Assembly: GCA_964570105.1 (NCBI GenBank)
Contig: CAZMWM010000044.1
Coordinates: forward strand, 1 to 14,550
DNA length: 14,550 bases
Source of the DNA: SIG673 sp964570105
Lineage (GTDB): Bacteria > Bacillota > Clostridia > Oscillospirales > CAG-272
Direction: 5' to 3'
Shown here: one piece after another, positions 7,143 to 14,162 of the stretch
Numbering within the stretch: the first letter of the stretch is position 1
Layout: each line of letters starts with the position of its first letter
Notes under the pieces: model-generated
What the model saw: the letters and a program-made list of their open reading frames with translations, nothing else
The model's database searches: none
Told to the model about the DNA's origin: nothing
Position numbers and translations under genes: made by a program

Positions 7143-9583
7143 AGAGATTAAAGGAGCGCATAGGGCGTGAGCTGTTGTTTTTTGACGGAGCGCTCGGAAC
7201 GAGGCTTCAGACTTTTGGTCTTGCTCCCGGAGAATGTCCGGAGGTCAAAAGTGTTACGTCCCCGGAGCTTATATACAGGATACACCGTGAATATCTGGCT
7301 TCGGGTGCGGATATCGTACTTACAAATACGTTTGGCGCGAATAGGCTCAAGCTCAACTGTGAGCATTCCGTTGAGGATGTGATCCAAAGGAGTGTCGCGA
7401 TAGCCAAAAGAGCCGTTGCGGACAGCGGTCGCGACGCTTACGTAGCTTTGGATATCGGACCTACCGGTAAGCTCCTTAAGCCATACGGTGAGCTTGAGTT
7501 TGAAGAGGCGTATGACGTTTTTGCTCAGATGGTGAAAGCAGGCGTGGCATCAGGGGCGGATATGGTATCGATAGAGACGATGACCGATATCTACGAGATC
7601 AAAGCGGCAATGCTCGCGGTGAAGGAAAATTGCGAGCTTCCGCTTACCGTAACGGTGAGCTTTGACAGCTCGGGAAAGCTTTTGACGGGTGCTGACGTTG
7701 CGGTTACGGCTACGGTCATAGAGTCGCTCGGCGCGGATGCTATCGGTATAAATTGCGGCTCGTCTCCCGCTCAAAGCTTTGAGCTTTTAAAAGAGATGAG
7801 AAGATATACGTCGTTGCCGGCGGTGTTCTGCCCCAATGCCGGTCTGCCCGAGATCCGTGACGGTGTGCCGATATACAGCATATCGGCGGAGGAGTTTGCC
7901 GTGCAGATGAAGCAGGTCGCCGAATGGGGTGCGGCGATGCTTGGGGGGTGTTGCGGAACTACGCCTGAGCATATCAGACGTATGACGGAGATGTGCAAGG
8001 GGATGATACCCGTGCAGAACTTCGTGAGGGAGGATGAAAAAGTTACTTACGTGACCTCGTATTCACGAGCTGTGGCGCTCGGAGGTGTTCCGGTGGTGAT
8101 AGGAGAGCGCCTTAATCCGACCGGAAAGCCCAAGCTGAAGGCGGCGCTAAGGGCAGGGGATATGGAGCACGTCAGCGGTGAGGCGATCTCTGAGGAGGAA
8201 AACGGCGCAGATATACTTGATGTAAACGCCGGACTTCCCGAGCTTGACGAAGGCGAGACCATGTGCGATATGATAACTGCCGTACAGAGCGTCTGCGAGC
8301 TTCCGTTACAGATCGATACGGCTTCTCCCGAGGTGCTCGAGCGTGCCTTGCGTCTTTACAACGGCAGACCTCTTGTAAATTCAGTCAACGGTAAACGGGA
8401 CTCGCTGGAAAGGGTGCTTCCTCTCGTAAAAAAATACGGAGCCTGCGTCGTGGCGCTCACCCTTGATGAAAACGGTATACCCGAGACCGTCGAGGGAAGG
8501 ATCGCTATAGCCGAGCGGATAGTGGAGTGCGCCGCCGGATACGGTATACCGAGACGTGATATAATAGTGGATACGCTCACTATGACCGTGGGAACGTGTG
8601 ATACTAACGCGCGCGTTACGCTCGATGCGCTCGAATACGTAAGCGATCAGATGAAATTAAAGACCGTGCTCGGAGTCTCAAACATTTCGTTCGGGCTTCC
8701 GGAACGCGATTGTGTTACTGCGACTTTTCTTACTATGGCTTTGCAAAGGGGACTGTCAGCCGCTATCGTCAATCCTTCGTCCGCTACCGTAATGAACGCA
8801 TTCGGTGCGTATCTTGCTCTTTCGGGACAGGATGCAAGCTGTCTGAGATATATCGGATCTGCAAGACGGATATCAGAGCCGAGCGGTATGGGAACACAAG
8901 GGGGGGCGCCGTGCGAAAAAAGAAGCTCCGCTGATAACGGTACGCTCAGCTCCGCCGTTATAAAAGGCTTGAAGAAACAGGCGGCGGATATTGCTACCGC
9001 CCAGGTGGAGCAACGCGGAGCGATGGAATTGATAAATGAAGAGATAATGCCTGCTTTGGATGAGGTGGGCGAAGGCTTTGCGAACAAGACATTGTTCTTA
9101 CCGCAGCTTCTTATGAGTGCCGAGGCGGCAAGATCCGCTTTTTCCGTCATTCGCGAGCATATGAAAAAAAGCGGCGGTGTACGTGAGAAAAAAGGCGGAG
9201 TGATACTCGCTACGGTCAAGGGCGATATTCACGATATAGGAAAGAATATCGTGAAGGTGCTTTTGGAGAATTACGGATTTGATGTACTCGACCTCGGTAA
9301 GGATGTATCTCCCGAGACAGTATTGAGTGCGGCGGAAGAGAGCGGAATACGCCTGATCGGACTTTCGGCGCTTATGACCACGACCGTCCCGGCAATGGAG
9401 GAGACGGTATCGCTACTGCACTGTAAGCTTCCCGGTGCCGCTGTGATCGTGGGCGGCGCCGTGCTCAATGACGAATACGCGAAGGCTATCGGAGCCGATG
9501 CATACTGTCCGGACGCTATGGCTACGGTGAGATTTGCCGAGGAATACTACGCAAAACGAGCGACTGAGAATAATGCCGAATAA
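7139..9583 (+). CDS. metH: Cobalamin-dependent methionine synthase, three-module form
   Basis: MetH moves the methyl group of 5-methyl-tetrahydrofolate through cobalamin to homocysteine. The 814 residues hold, in order: a homocysteine-binding barrel (about 1-290) with zinc ligands Cys206 (GINCGSSP) and Cys271-Cys272 (GGCCGTTPEH); a pterin-binding domain (about 310-575) with IGERLNPTGK (321-330) and DVNAG (361-365); a cobalamin cap (about 605-680); and a B12-binding Rossmann domain (about 685-805) with DIHDIGKN, where His698 is the lower cobalt ligand, followed by LSALMTTT. The C-terminal AdoMet reactivation domain of the roughly 1,200-residue enterobacterial enzyme is absent, as is common in Bacillota, which use a separate activation protein; none is encoded here. 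An in-frame TAG at 7130 fixes ATG 7139 as the start. Confidence 0.97.
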   Translation: MKRLKERIGRELLFFDGALGTRLQTFGLAPGECPEVKSVTSPELIYRIHREYLASGADIVLTNTFGANRLKLNCEHSVEDVIQRSVAIAKRAVADSGRDAYVALDIGPTGKLLKPYGELEFEEAYDVFAQMVKAGVASGADMVSIETMTDIYEIKAAMLAVKENCELPLTVTVSFDSSGKLLTGADVAVTATVIESLGADAIGINCGSSPAQSFELLKEMRRYTSLPAVFCPNAGLPEIRDGVPIYSISAEEFAVQMKQVAEWGAAMLGGCCGTTPEHIRRMTEMCKGMIPVQNFVREDEKVTYVTSYSRAVALGGVPVVIGERLNPTGKPKLKAALRAGDMEHVSGEAISEEENGADILDVNAGLPELDEGETMCDMITAVQSVCELPLQIDTASPEVLERALRLYNGRPLVNSVNGKRDSLERVLPLVKKYGACVVALTLDENGIPETVEGRIAIAERIVECAAGYGIPRRDIIVDTLTMTVGTCDTNARVTLDALEYVSDQMKLKTVLGVSNISFGLPERDCVTATFLTMALQRGLSAAIVNPSSATVMNAFGAYLALSGQDASCLRYIGSARRISEPSGMGTQGGAPCEKRSSADNGTLSSAVIKGLKKQAADIATAQVEQRGAMELINEEIMPALDEVGEGFANKTLFLPQLLMSAEAARSAFSVIREHMKKSGGVREKKGGVILATVKGDIHDIGKNIVKVLLENYGFDVLDLGKDVSPETVLSAAEESGIRLIGLSALMTTTVPAMEETVSLLHCKLPGAAVIVGGAVLNDEYAKAIGADAYCPDAMATVRFAEEYYAKRATENNAE

Positions 9584-9600
9584 TATCATCGGAGCGCGAT

Positions 9601-9687
9601 ATGACCGAATATGTTCAAAATGCAAGAAATATCTCCGTGCTTTTGAGCAAAGTGACAAATTTAATAAATTTCAGCGAAACCGCTTGA
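9601..9687 (+). CDS. Possible 28-residue small ORF after metH
   Basis: ATG at 9601 follows GGAG (9590-9593) by 7 bases and opens 28 codons (MTEYVQNARNISVLLSKVTN then LINFSETA), ending inside the -35 box of the next promoter. It starts 17 bases after the metH stop, so it could be the last cistron of that transcript. No family is recognised, and the length is compatible with chance. No clear terminator was seen between metH and the next promoter. Confidence 0.25.
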   Translation: MTEYVQNARNISVLLSKVTNLINFSETA

Positions 9688-9712
9688 AAAAAGGATAAAA
9701 AAAGCGTATAAT
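9684..9712 (+). promoter_or_regulatory. Promoter of the DUF1846 gene
   Basis: TTGAAA, 17 bases and TATAAT. It is the only one of the six clear promoters here without an upstream TG. The expected start near 9719 leaves a leader of about 29 bases. Confidence 0.88.
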
Positions 9713-9747
9713 GAACAAGTGATTTTTTTAAAAAGGGGATGCCGGAA

Positions 9748-11238
9748 ATGTTTAGGATCGGATTTGACAACGCTAAGTACATAAAGATGCAATCTGAGCT
9801 GATCAAGGAGAGGATAGATCATTTTGGCGGAAAGCTTTATCTCGAATTCGGCGGAAAGCTTTTTGATGACTATCACGCCTCGAGAGTGCTTCCCGGTTTT
9901 GCTCCCGACAGTAAGGTGAGGATGCTGGTGGAGCTGAAGGATCAGGCGGAGGTCGTAATAGTGATCAACGCCGCCGACATAGAGAAGAACAAGGTGCGCG
10001 GAGATCTCGGTATAACGTACGATCAGGACGTTCTTAGGCTCATCGACGCTTTTCGCGGTCTGGGAATATTGGTCGGAAGCGTGGTCATCGCTCAGTACAG
10101 TGAGCAACCGTCCGCCAAAGCATTCCAAAAACGACTCGAGGCGCTCGGCGTAAAGGTATACCGCCATTATCCGATAGAGGGATATCCATTTAACGTTCAG
10201 CATATAGTCAGCGACGGAGGTTACGGTAAGAACGAATACATAAAGACCAGCCGCTCGCTCGTCGTGGTCACAGCTCCCGGTCCGGGAAGCGGAAAGCTCG
10301 CGACTTGTCTCAGTCAGCTGTATCACGACGGAAAAAACGGTATATCCTCCGGATACGCCAAGTTTGAGACATTTCCTATATGGAACTTGCCGCTCAATCA
10401 TCCCGTAAATCTTGCGTACGAGGCAGCTACGGCGGAGCTGAATGATATGAATATGCTCGATCATTTTCACCTGGAAGCGTACGGGGAAAAGGCTGTAAAT
10501 TATAACAGAGATCTTGAGAGCTTTCCGGTGCTTCAGGCGATGTTTGAGAGGATGCGCGGAGAGTGCCCGTACAAGTCGCCCACCGATATGGGCGTCAATA
10601 TGGCAGGGAAATGTATAATCGATGATGCGGCAGTTTGCGATGCCGCAAGGCTCGAGATAATACGTCGCTATTATACCGCTCTGTGTAACAAGCGCAAGGG
10701 ACTTTCCGACGGTGCGGATGCGGAGAGGATAGAGAGGATAATGAATTCCGCAAATCTGATGGTGTCCGACCGTCCGGTGATATCTGCGGCTCTCGAGCGA
10801 GCGCAACAGACCTCGGAGCCTGCCGCCGCAATAGAGTTGAAGAACGGTAGGATAATAACCGGAAAGACCTCAAAGCTTCTCGGCGCGACGTCTGCGATGC
10901 TGCTCAATGCGCTCAAAGCGCTTGGCGGTATTCCGGATGAGGTCAAGCTCATATCACCGGAGATACTCGCTCCGGTACAGGACCTTAAGATAAACACCCT
11001 CGGAAATCATAATCCGAGGTTACATATAGACGAGCTTTTGATAGCGCTCTCCATATGCGCCGTCACCGATAAGGATGCTAAAGTGGCTATGGATCAGCTT
11101 TCTCAGCTGAAAAACTGCGAAGCTCATTCTACCGTTATCCTTTCGCAGGTCGATGAAAACGTTATGAAGAAGCTTGGTGTAAATCTGACTTGCGAGCCTG
11201 TCTATCAGACTAAAAAGCTGTTCCACGGTAAAAAATGA
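9748..11238 (+). CDS. DUF1846 family protein of unknown function
   Basis: The 496-residue product matches DUF1846, a soluble family widespread in Bacillota with no settled function. The N-terminus FRIGFDNAKYIKMQSELIKERI is typical apart from length limits: FRIGFDN is at 2-8, followed by YLEFGGKLFDDYHASRVLPGF (31-51). APGPGSGK (176-183) looks like a P-loop and is followed by a conserved-looking KFETFPIWNLPLNHPVNLAYE region (205-225), so nucleotide binding is plausible but unproven. NTLGNHNPRLHIDELLIAL (417-435) is near the C-terminus. There is no signal peptide or membrane segment. ATG at 9748 is preferred because AAAAAGGGG (9730-9738) lies 9 bases upstream; the ATG at 9739 abuts that SD. It appears monocistronic, with its own promoter and a strong terminator just after the stop. 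Confidence 0.93.
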   Translation: MFRIGFDNAKYIKMQSELIKERIDHFGGKLYLEFGGKLFDDYHASRVLPGFAPDSKVRMLVELKDQAEVVIVINAADIEKNKVRGDLGITYDQDVLRLIDAFRGLGILVGSVVIAQYSEQPSAKAFQKRLEALGVKVYRHYPIEGYPFNVQHIVSDGGYGKNEYIKTSRSLVVVTAPGPGSGKLATCLSQLYHDGKNGISSGYAKFETFPIWNLPLNHPVNLAYEAATAELNDMNMLDHFHLEAYGEKAVNYNRDLESFPVLQAMFERMRGECPYKSPTDMGVNMAGKCIIDDAAVCDAARLEIIRRYYTALCNKRKGLSDGADAERIERIMNSANLMVSDRPVISAALERAQQTSEPAAAIELKNGRIITGKTSKLLGATSAMLLNALKALGGIPDEVKLISPEILAPVQDLKINTLGNHNPRLHIDELLIALSICAVTDKDAKVAMDQLSQLKNCEAHSTVILSQVDENVMKKLGVNLTCEPVYQTKKLFHGKK

Positions 11239-11243
11239 CTTGT

Positions 11244-11295
11244 AAATAATTCATTGCCGGTTGGAGATGTAGCTCCAACCGGCAATGAATTATTT
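11244..11295. terminator. Bidirectional terminator between DUF1846 gene and smpB
   Basis: A 23-bp perfect inverted repeat (11244-11266 with 11273-11295) has a 6-base loop. Its GC-rich core (GCCGGTTGGAG) is flanked by AT-rich outer arms that act as A and T tracts in both directions. It lies 5 bases after the DUF1846 stop and 11 bases beyond the smpB stop, between convergent genes. Confidence 0.93.
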
Positions 11296-11306
11296 TGGGA
11301 TACCTT

Positions 11307-11774
11307 TTAATATCTGTTCTTGGAATATCGCTCAATGTCACGGTCGGCTTGCTTCTTGGCGTCTGCCTCTCTTTTATCGTAAAGCTTTTTTCCGCGACAA
11401 AGTCCCAGCTCAAGCTTGACCTTGGAGCCGGAAAAATAGAGCGAGAGTGGAATCAAAGCAAACCCTTTTTGGGATACAAGCCCGTGTAGCTTCATGATCT
11501 CTTTTTTGTGCATAAGAAGCTTTTTGTCTCTCAGTGGCTCGCGGTTGAATATGTTTCCTTGCTCGTACGGGCTTATATGGATATTGTAGGCTATCAGCTC
11601 TCCGTTTTCGACCGTACAAAAGGAATCTTTGAGATTGACTTGACCTGCGCGTACGCTTTTTACCTCTGTTCCGAATAGGGCTATCCCTGCTTCGTATGTT
11701 TCGTCCACGAAATAATCGTGATATGCTTTTCTGTTTTGAGCTACCGTTTTTCTCGTGCTGTTTTTATCTGACAT
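11307..11774 (-). CDS. smpB: SsrA-binding protein SmpB
   Basis: SmpB binds tmRNA and brings it to ribosomes stalled without a stop codon, so that the nascent chain is tagged for degradation. The 155-residue length is standard. NRKAYHDYFVDETYEAGIAL (14-33), followed by GTEVKSVRAGQVNLKDSF (35-52), is the classical N-terminal block. HISPYEQGN (66-74) and LYFSGSKVKLELGLCRGKKLYDKR (112-135) follow. The basic tail after 135, which enters the mRNA channel, is complete. ATG at 11774 gives the family start, with AAAGG 12 bases upstream. The open frame continues upstream through ATG codons but crosses the promoter, so longer starts are not supported. The tmRNA gene is not in this window. Confidence 0.96.
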   Translation of the reverse strand: MSDKNSTRKTVAQNRKAYHDYFVDETYEAGIALFGTEVKSVRAGQVNLKDSFCTVENGELIAYNIHISPYEQGNIFNREPLRDKKLLMHKKEIMKLHGLVSQKGFALIPLSLYFSGSKVKLELGLCRGKKLYDKREADAKKQADRDIERYSKNRY

Positions 11775-11874
11775 AATATCTACGTGCCTTTCGTCTGAGC
11801 GTGTTGTCGTTACCGTATATTCCTCGGTGGTTGTCAAATGGTATCTGTGATTCTTATACATCCGAGATGGGATA

Positions 11875-11903
11875 ATTATAACACATCCTTTGAAAAAAGT
11901 CAA
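11875..11903 (-). promoter_or_regulatory. Promoter of smpB
   Basis: The minus strand reads TTGACT, 17 bases and TATAAT, with a TGT extended -10. The expected start near 11868 gives a leader of about 94 bases before the smpB ATG; no regulatory fold was recognised in that leader. Confidence 0.88.
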
Positions 11904-11925
11904 GGGGCGTGATCGATCTGTTTTG

Positions 11926-11934
11926 CTCACCCGA
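11926..11934 (+). promoter_or_regulatory. CTCACCCGA motif upstream of the smpB promoter
   Basis: A copy of the TCACCCGA motif lies 22 bases upstream of the smpB -35 box. The 9-base form CTCACCCGA recurs exactly on the opposite strand at 14092-14100 in the gdhA leader. The function is unknown. Confidence 0.35.
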
Positions 11935-12009
11935 AAACTCGACGAAAAATGCGGTATTACAGCAATTTTTATCTGTTGATCATTATAAATAACAACGAAA
12001 GTGAGAAGA

Positions 12010-12017
12010 TCACCCGA
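12010..12017 (+). promoter_or_regulatory. TCACCCGA motif abutting the exonuclease start codon
   Basis: TCACCCGA sits directly before GTG 12018, the same position relative to the start as in the ABC-F gene. The shared string ATCACCCGA is 9 bases. The function is unknown. Confidence 0.35.
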
Positions 12018-13121
12018 GTGAAATATTTGTTTTTTGATATAGAATGCGCAAATTGCGACGGCGGAAGGGGAAAGATATGCAGCTTCGGTTATGTGCTTAC
12101 CGACACGTCGTTTTCCGTCCTCGATCACAAGGATCTGATAATGGATCCTTCCGCTCCGTTCAGATTGCAGAGCTATGGGCGCGAGGCTAAAAAATACATC
12201 GAGCTTGCGTATCCGGAGGATGTATTCAGGGCATCTCCGAGATTTGACCGCTTTTATGACAGGTTGAAAGAGCTTTTGTGTACGCCCGGAACATTGGTGT
12301 TTGGGTATGCTCCGGAAAACGACGCGGGATTTTTGGCTTCAGAATTTGAAAGATACAGCTTGACGCCGCTCGATTTTGAATTTTGTGACGTTCAAAGGAT
12401 ATTCAAGCGCCATATGCGCTATGAGGGTGCAAATCAGTTTTCGCTCACCCATGCGTGCGATGCACTCGGTATAGATGCTCCGGAAACGGCACACAAGAGT
12501 GTTGACGATGCTATGGCTACTATGCGCGTCCTGAAAAAGATATGCTTCGAGGAAGGAAGAGGCGCTCCCGAGCTTGTCGACTTGTATTCGCCGTGTACCG
12601 GAGAGCTTAGAGCCGGAGAGATGAAGGTCAGCTATTTTAAGAAGAAGCCGGAGCCTGCTCCCGGGGAAGAAAATCTTATGAAGGGTGTAAACGAGGATAA
12701 TTTCAAAAAGCTTATCAAGAGGACGAGATGTAATTTTTACGGAGCGCCTCCTCAGCTTAGGGGAAAACGTCTTTGCTTTACGTATTCTTACGAGTTTGAG
12801 CATTACGGTGAAATGTGTATATTGGTGGGACTTCTTGCGGAGCATGGAGCGAGGATCACCAGAAAAGCCGGTGAATGCGATATTTACGTTCAATGTCACG
12901 ATGTGAGCGCGGACGGAAAACGTTCTCGGTGCCGTCGCAGGTACGTTGTGGATAAAAGAAGGTCTGCCGGGGAGAATGTACGTTATGTTCGCTTTGAGAC
13001 GTTGCTCGGTTGGCTGGGAGCGGATGAGGAGGGGCTTACCGAGCTTGCGGCGCAAAAGCGCACAGGTCTGGATGCCGAAAAGCGCGCGGAGCTTGCGCAT
13101 CTGACGGAGGCGGCGGAGTGA
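12018..13121 (+). CDS. DnaQ-type DEDDh 3'-5' exonuclease with BRCT-like C-terminal domain
   Basis: The 367-residue protein starts with an RNase T/DNA polymerase III epsilon-type exonuclease domain (about 1-178). The expected metal ligands are visible: Asp7 and Glu9 in FFDIECAN, Asp102 in GYAPENDAGFL, and His159 with Asp164 in AHKSVDDA. A linker rich in Lys, Glu and Pro (about 195-225) leads to a second domain (about 241-335). Its pattern LRGKRLCFTYSYEF, GLLAEHGARITRKAGECDIYV, then VRYVRFETLLGWL resembles a BRCT fold, as in other exonuclease-BRCT fusions. A role in trimming DNA or RNA 3' ends is inferred; the substrate is unknown. GTG 12018 starts the conserved domain but lacks a strong SD; an in-frame ATG at 11949 exists. 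The gene ends one base before ylmH, so the two are likely cotranscribed. No convincing promoter of its own was found. Confidence 0.88.
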   Translation: MKYLFFDIECANCDGGRGKICSFGYVLTDTSFSVLDHKDLIMDPSAPFRLQSYGREAKKYIELAYPEDVFRASPRFDRFYDRLKELLCTPGTLVFGYAPENDAGFLASEFERYSLTPLDFEFCDVQRIFKRHMRYEGANQFSLTHACDALGIDAPETAHKSVDDAMATMRVLKKICFEEGRGAPELVDLYSPCTGELRAGEMKVSYFKKKPEPAPGEENLMKGVNEDNFKKLIKRTRCNFYGAPPQLRGKRLCFTYSYEFEHYGEMCILVGLLAEHGARITRKAGECDIYVQCHDVSADGKRSRCRRRYVVDKRRSAGENVRYVRFETLLGWLGADEEGLTELAAQKRTGLDAEKRAELAHLTEAAE

Positions 13122-13122
13122 A

Positions 13123-13935
13123 ATGAGCGGAAAGACCGAAACAGCAATGCGCTTTACCACGGATAACGAAGAGATATTTCAGCTTTGTAATGTGCTCGAT
13201 AAGTATGAGATAGCACGCAATAAGGGATATATGACGAATACAGGCTTTATCTCCGAACGCGTACAGCTGCTTGCCGACCGTATGCTGGAGCATATCGGAG
13301 CTGACCGTAGAGAATATATTTTTGACGGCGGATACGGTGGCGCTTTGCGAAAGATGCTCATCTTTCCTCCCGAACGTATGTCATCCGAAACGGTGATAAG
13401 CTCCGAAAACAGTCCTCTTGCGTTCGTGCGTATTTCATACTACCGTGAGTACAGTCTTTCGCACAGAGATATTCTCGGAGCTATACTCGGAAGCGGCGTT
13501 TCGCGCAGTGCTGTCGGAGACATACTCATTAACGATGCGGAGCATAGAGCGGATATGATAATAAGTGCCGCGATATTGCCATGGACGCTCGAAAGCTTTA
13601 CTTCCGCCGGCAGGGCGACGCTGAGGGTGGATGAGATATCGCGCGAGCTTTTGTTCGTGCCGGAGCAAAAGACGGTGCTCACCAAGGATACGGTGGCATC
13701 ATTGAGGCTTGACGGCATTATTTCCTCGGCTTTGGGTATATCAAGAGAAAAGGCTTCCTCTGCGGTGTCAAAGGGGCTGGTCGAGGTGGATCACTTTCCT
13801 TGTCAGCGCGGAGAAAAACAGCTTGGCGAGGGAACTGTCGTATCCGTCAGAGGATACGGAAAATTTGTACTCGAAAGCGTTGGCGAGCGCTCGAAAAAGG
13901 GTAGGATATTCATAAGCATAAAGAGATATCTGTGA
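13123..13935 (+). CDS. ylmH: YlmH-like S4-domain RNA-binding protein
   Basis: The 270-residue product matches YlmH. It has an N-terminal RNA-binding domain (about 65-155) with the DGGYGGALRKMLIFPPE segment (68-84) and VGDILI (131-136), and a C-terminal S4 domain (about 190-250) with SLRLDGIISSALGISREKAS and SKGLVEVD. In Bacillus subtilis YlmH binds ribosomes and can support RqcP-like steps of ribosome-associated quality control; it usually lies in the ylm/divIVA cell-division cluster. That cluster is absent here. ATG at 13123 follows the exonuclease stop by one base, with GGAG only 4 bases upstream, which indicates translational coupling; ATG at 13147 is an alternative. Confidence 0.92.
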   Translation: MSGKTETAMRFTTDNEEIFQLCNVLDKYEIARNKGYMTNTGFISERVQLLADRMLEHIGADRREYIFDGGYGGALRKMLIFPPERMSSETVISSENSPLAFVRISYYREYSLSHRDILGAILGSGVSRSAVGDILINDAEHRADMIISAAILPWTLESFTSAGRATLRVDEISRELLFVPEQKTVLTKDTVASLRLDGIISSALGISREKASSAVSKGLVEVDHFPCQRGEKQLGEGTVVSVRGYGKFVLESVGERSKKGRIFISIKRYL

Positions 13936-13936
13936 T

Positions 13937-14059
13937 ATGAGCGGTATCAAAAGTGTCACGGTCGGCGGTATACGTTCATACGGAACGGGAATGAGCGTTA
14001 CCGATGGCGTATGCACAAAAAATACGCAACTTAGATGTCAAATGTCAAAAAACACTTGA
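13937..14059 (+). CDS. Possible 40-residue small ORF after ylmH
   Basis: ATG at 13937 follows the ylmH stop by one base (TGATATG), the same spacing as between the exonuclease and ylmH. The 40-codon product (MSGIKSVTVGGIRSYGTGMS, then VTDGVCTKNTQLRCQMSKNT) ends inside the -35 box of the gdhA promoter. It matches no family I know, and its SD is weak. It could be a small last cistron, the remnant of a longer gene cut by the gdhA promoter region, or chance. Confidence 0.3.
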   Translation: MSGIKSVTVGGIRSYGTGMSVTDGVCTKNTQLRCQMSKNT

Positions 14060-14084
14060 CTTGGAAAAATCCGTGTGTTATAAT
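14056..14084 (+). promoter_or_regulatory. Promoter of gdhA
   Basis: TTGACT, 17 bases and TATAAT, with a TGT extended -10. The expected start near 14091 gives a leader of about 72 bases. It is close in sequence to the smpB promoter. Confidence 0.9.
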
Positions 14085-14091
14085 CTTACGG

Positions 14092-14100
14092 TCGGGTGAG
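14092..14100 (-). promoter_or_regulatory. CTCACCCGA motif at the gdhA transcription start
   Basis: On the plus strand this reads TCGGGTGAG and begins 8 bases after the gdhA -10 box, at about +1. It is the exact reverse complement of 11926-11934. Confidence 0.35.
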
Positions 14101-14162
14101 AATTTTGAGCCTTCGTATCCGATAGCAAAAACAAAAATCAAGATCAAGAGAGGTAATGGGCT

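Noticed and set aside
9820..9865. Short internal repeat encoding FGGKL twice in the DUF1846 protein
   Set aside because: YLEFGGKLFDDYH is a normal part of the family N-terminus, and the first copy looks like chance similarity rather than a duplication.
9661..10806. A 381-codon minus-strand open frame opposite the DUF1846 gene
   Set aside because: It is antisense to a well-supported gene, reads across that gene's promoter, and shows no family features. The 282-codon minus frame at 6131-6979 opposite metF is rejected for the same reason.
11961..11990. A promoter for the exonuclease gene using TATAAA at 11984-11989
   Set aside because: No -35 hexamer at acceptable spacing: the 17-base position reads AGCAAT, and TTACAG is 21 bases away.
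11775..12128. N-terminal extension of the smpB frame up to 12128
   Set aside because: The extension crosses the consensus promoter at 11875-11903 and adds residues unlike SmpB. A shorter extension from ATG near 11861 (29 extra residues) is downstream of the promoter but lacks a good SD and is not typical of the family.
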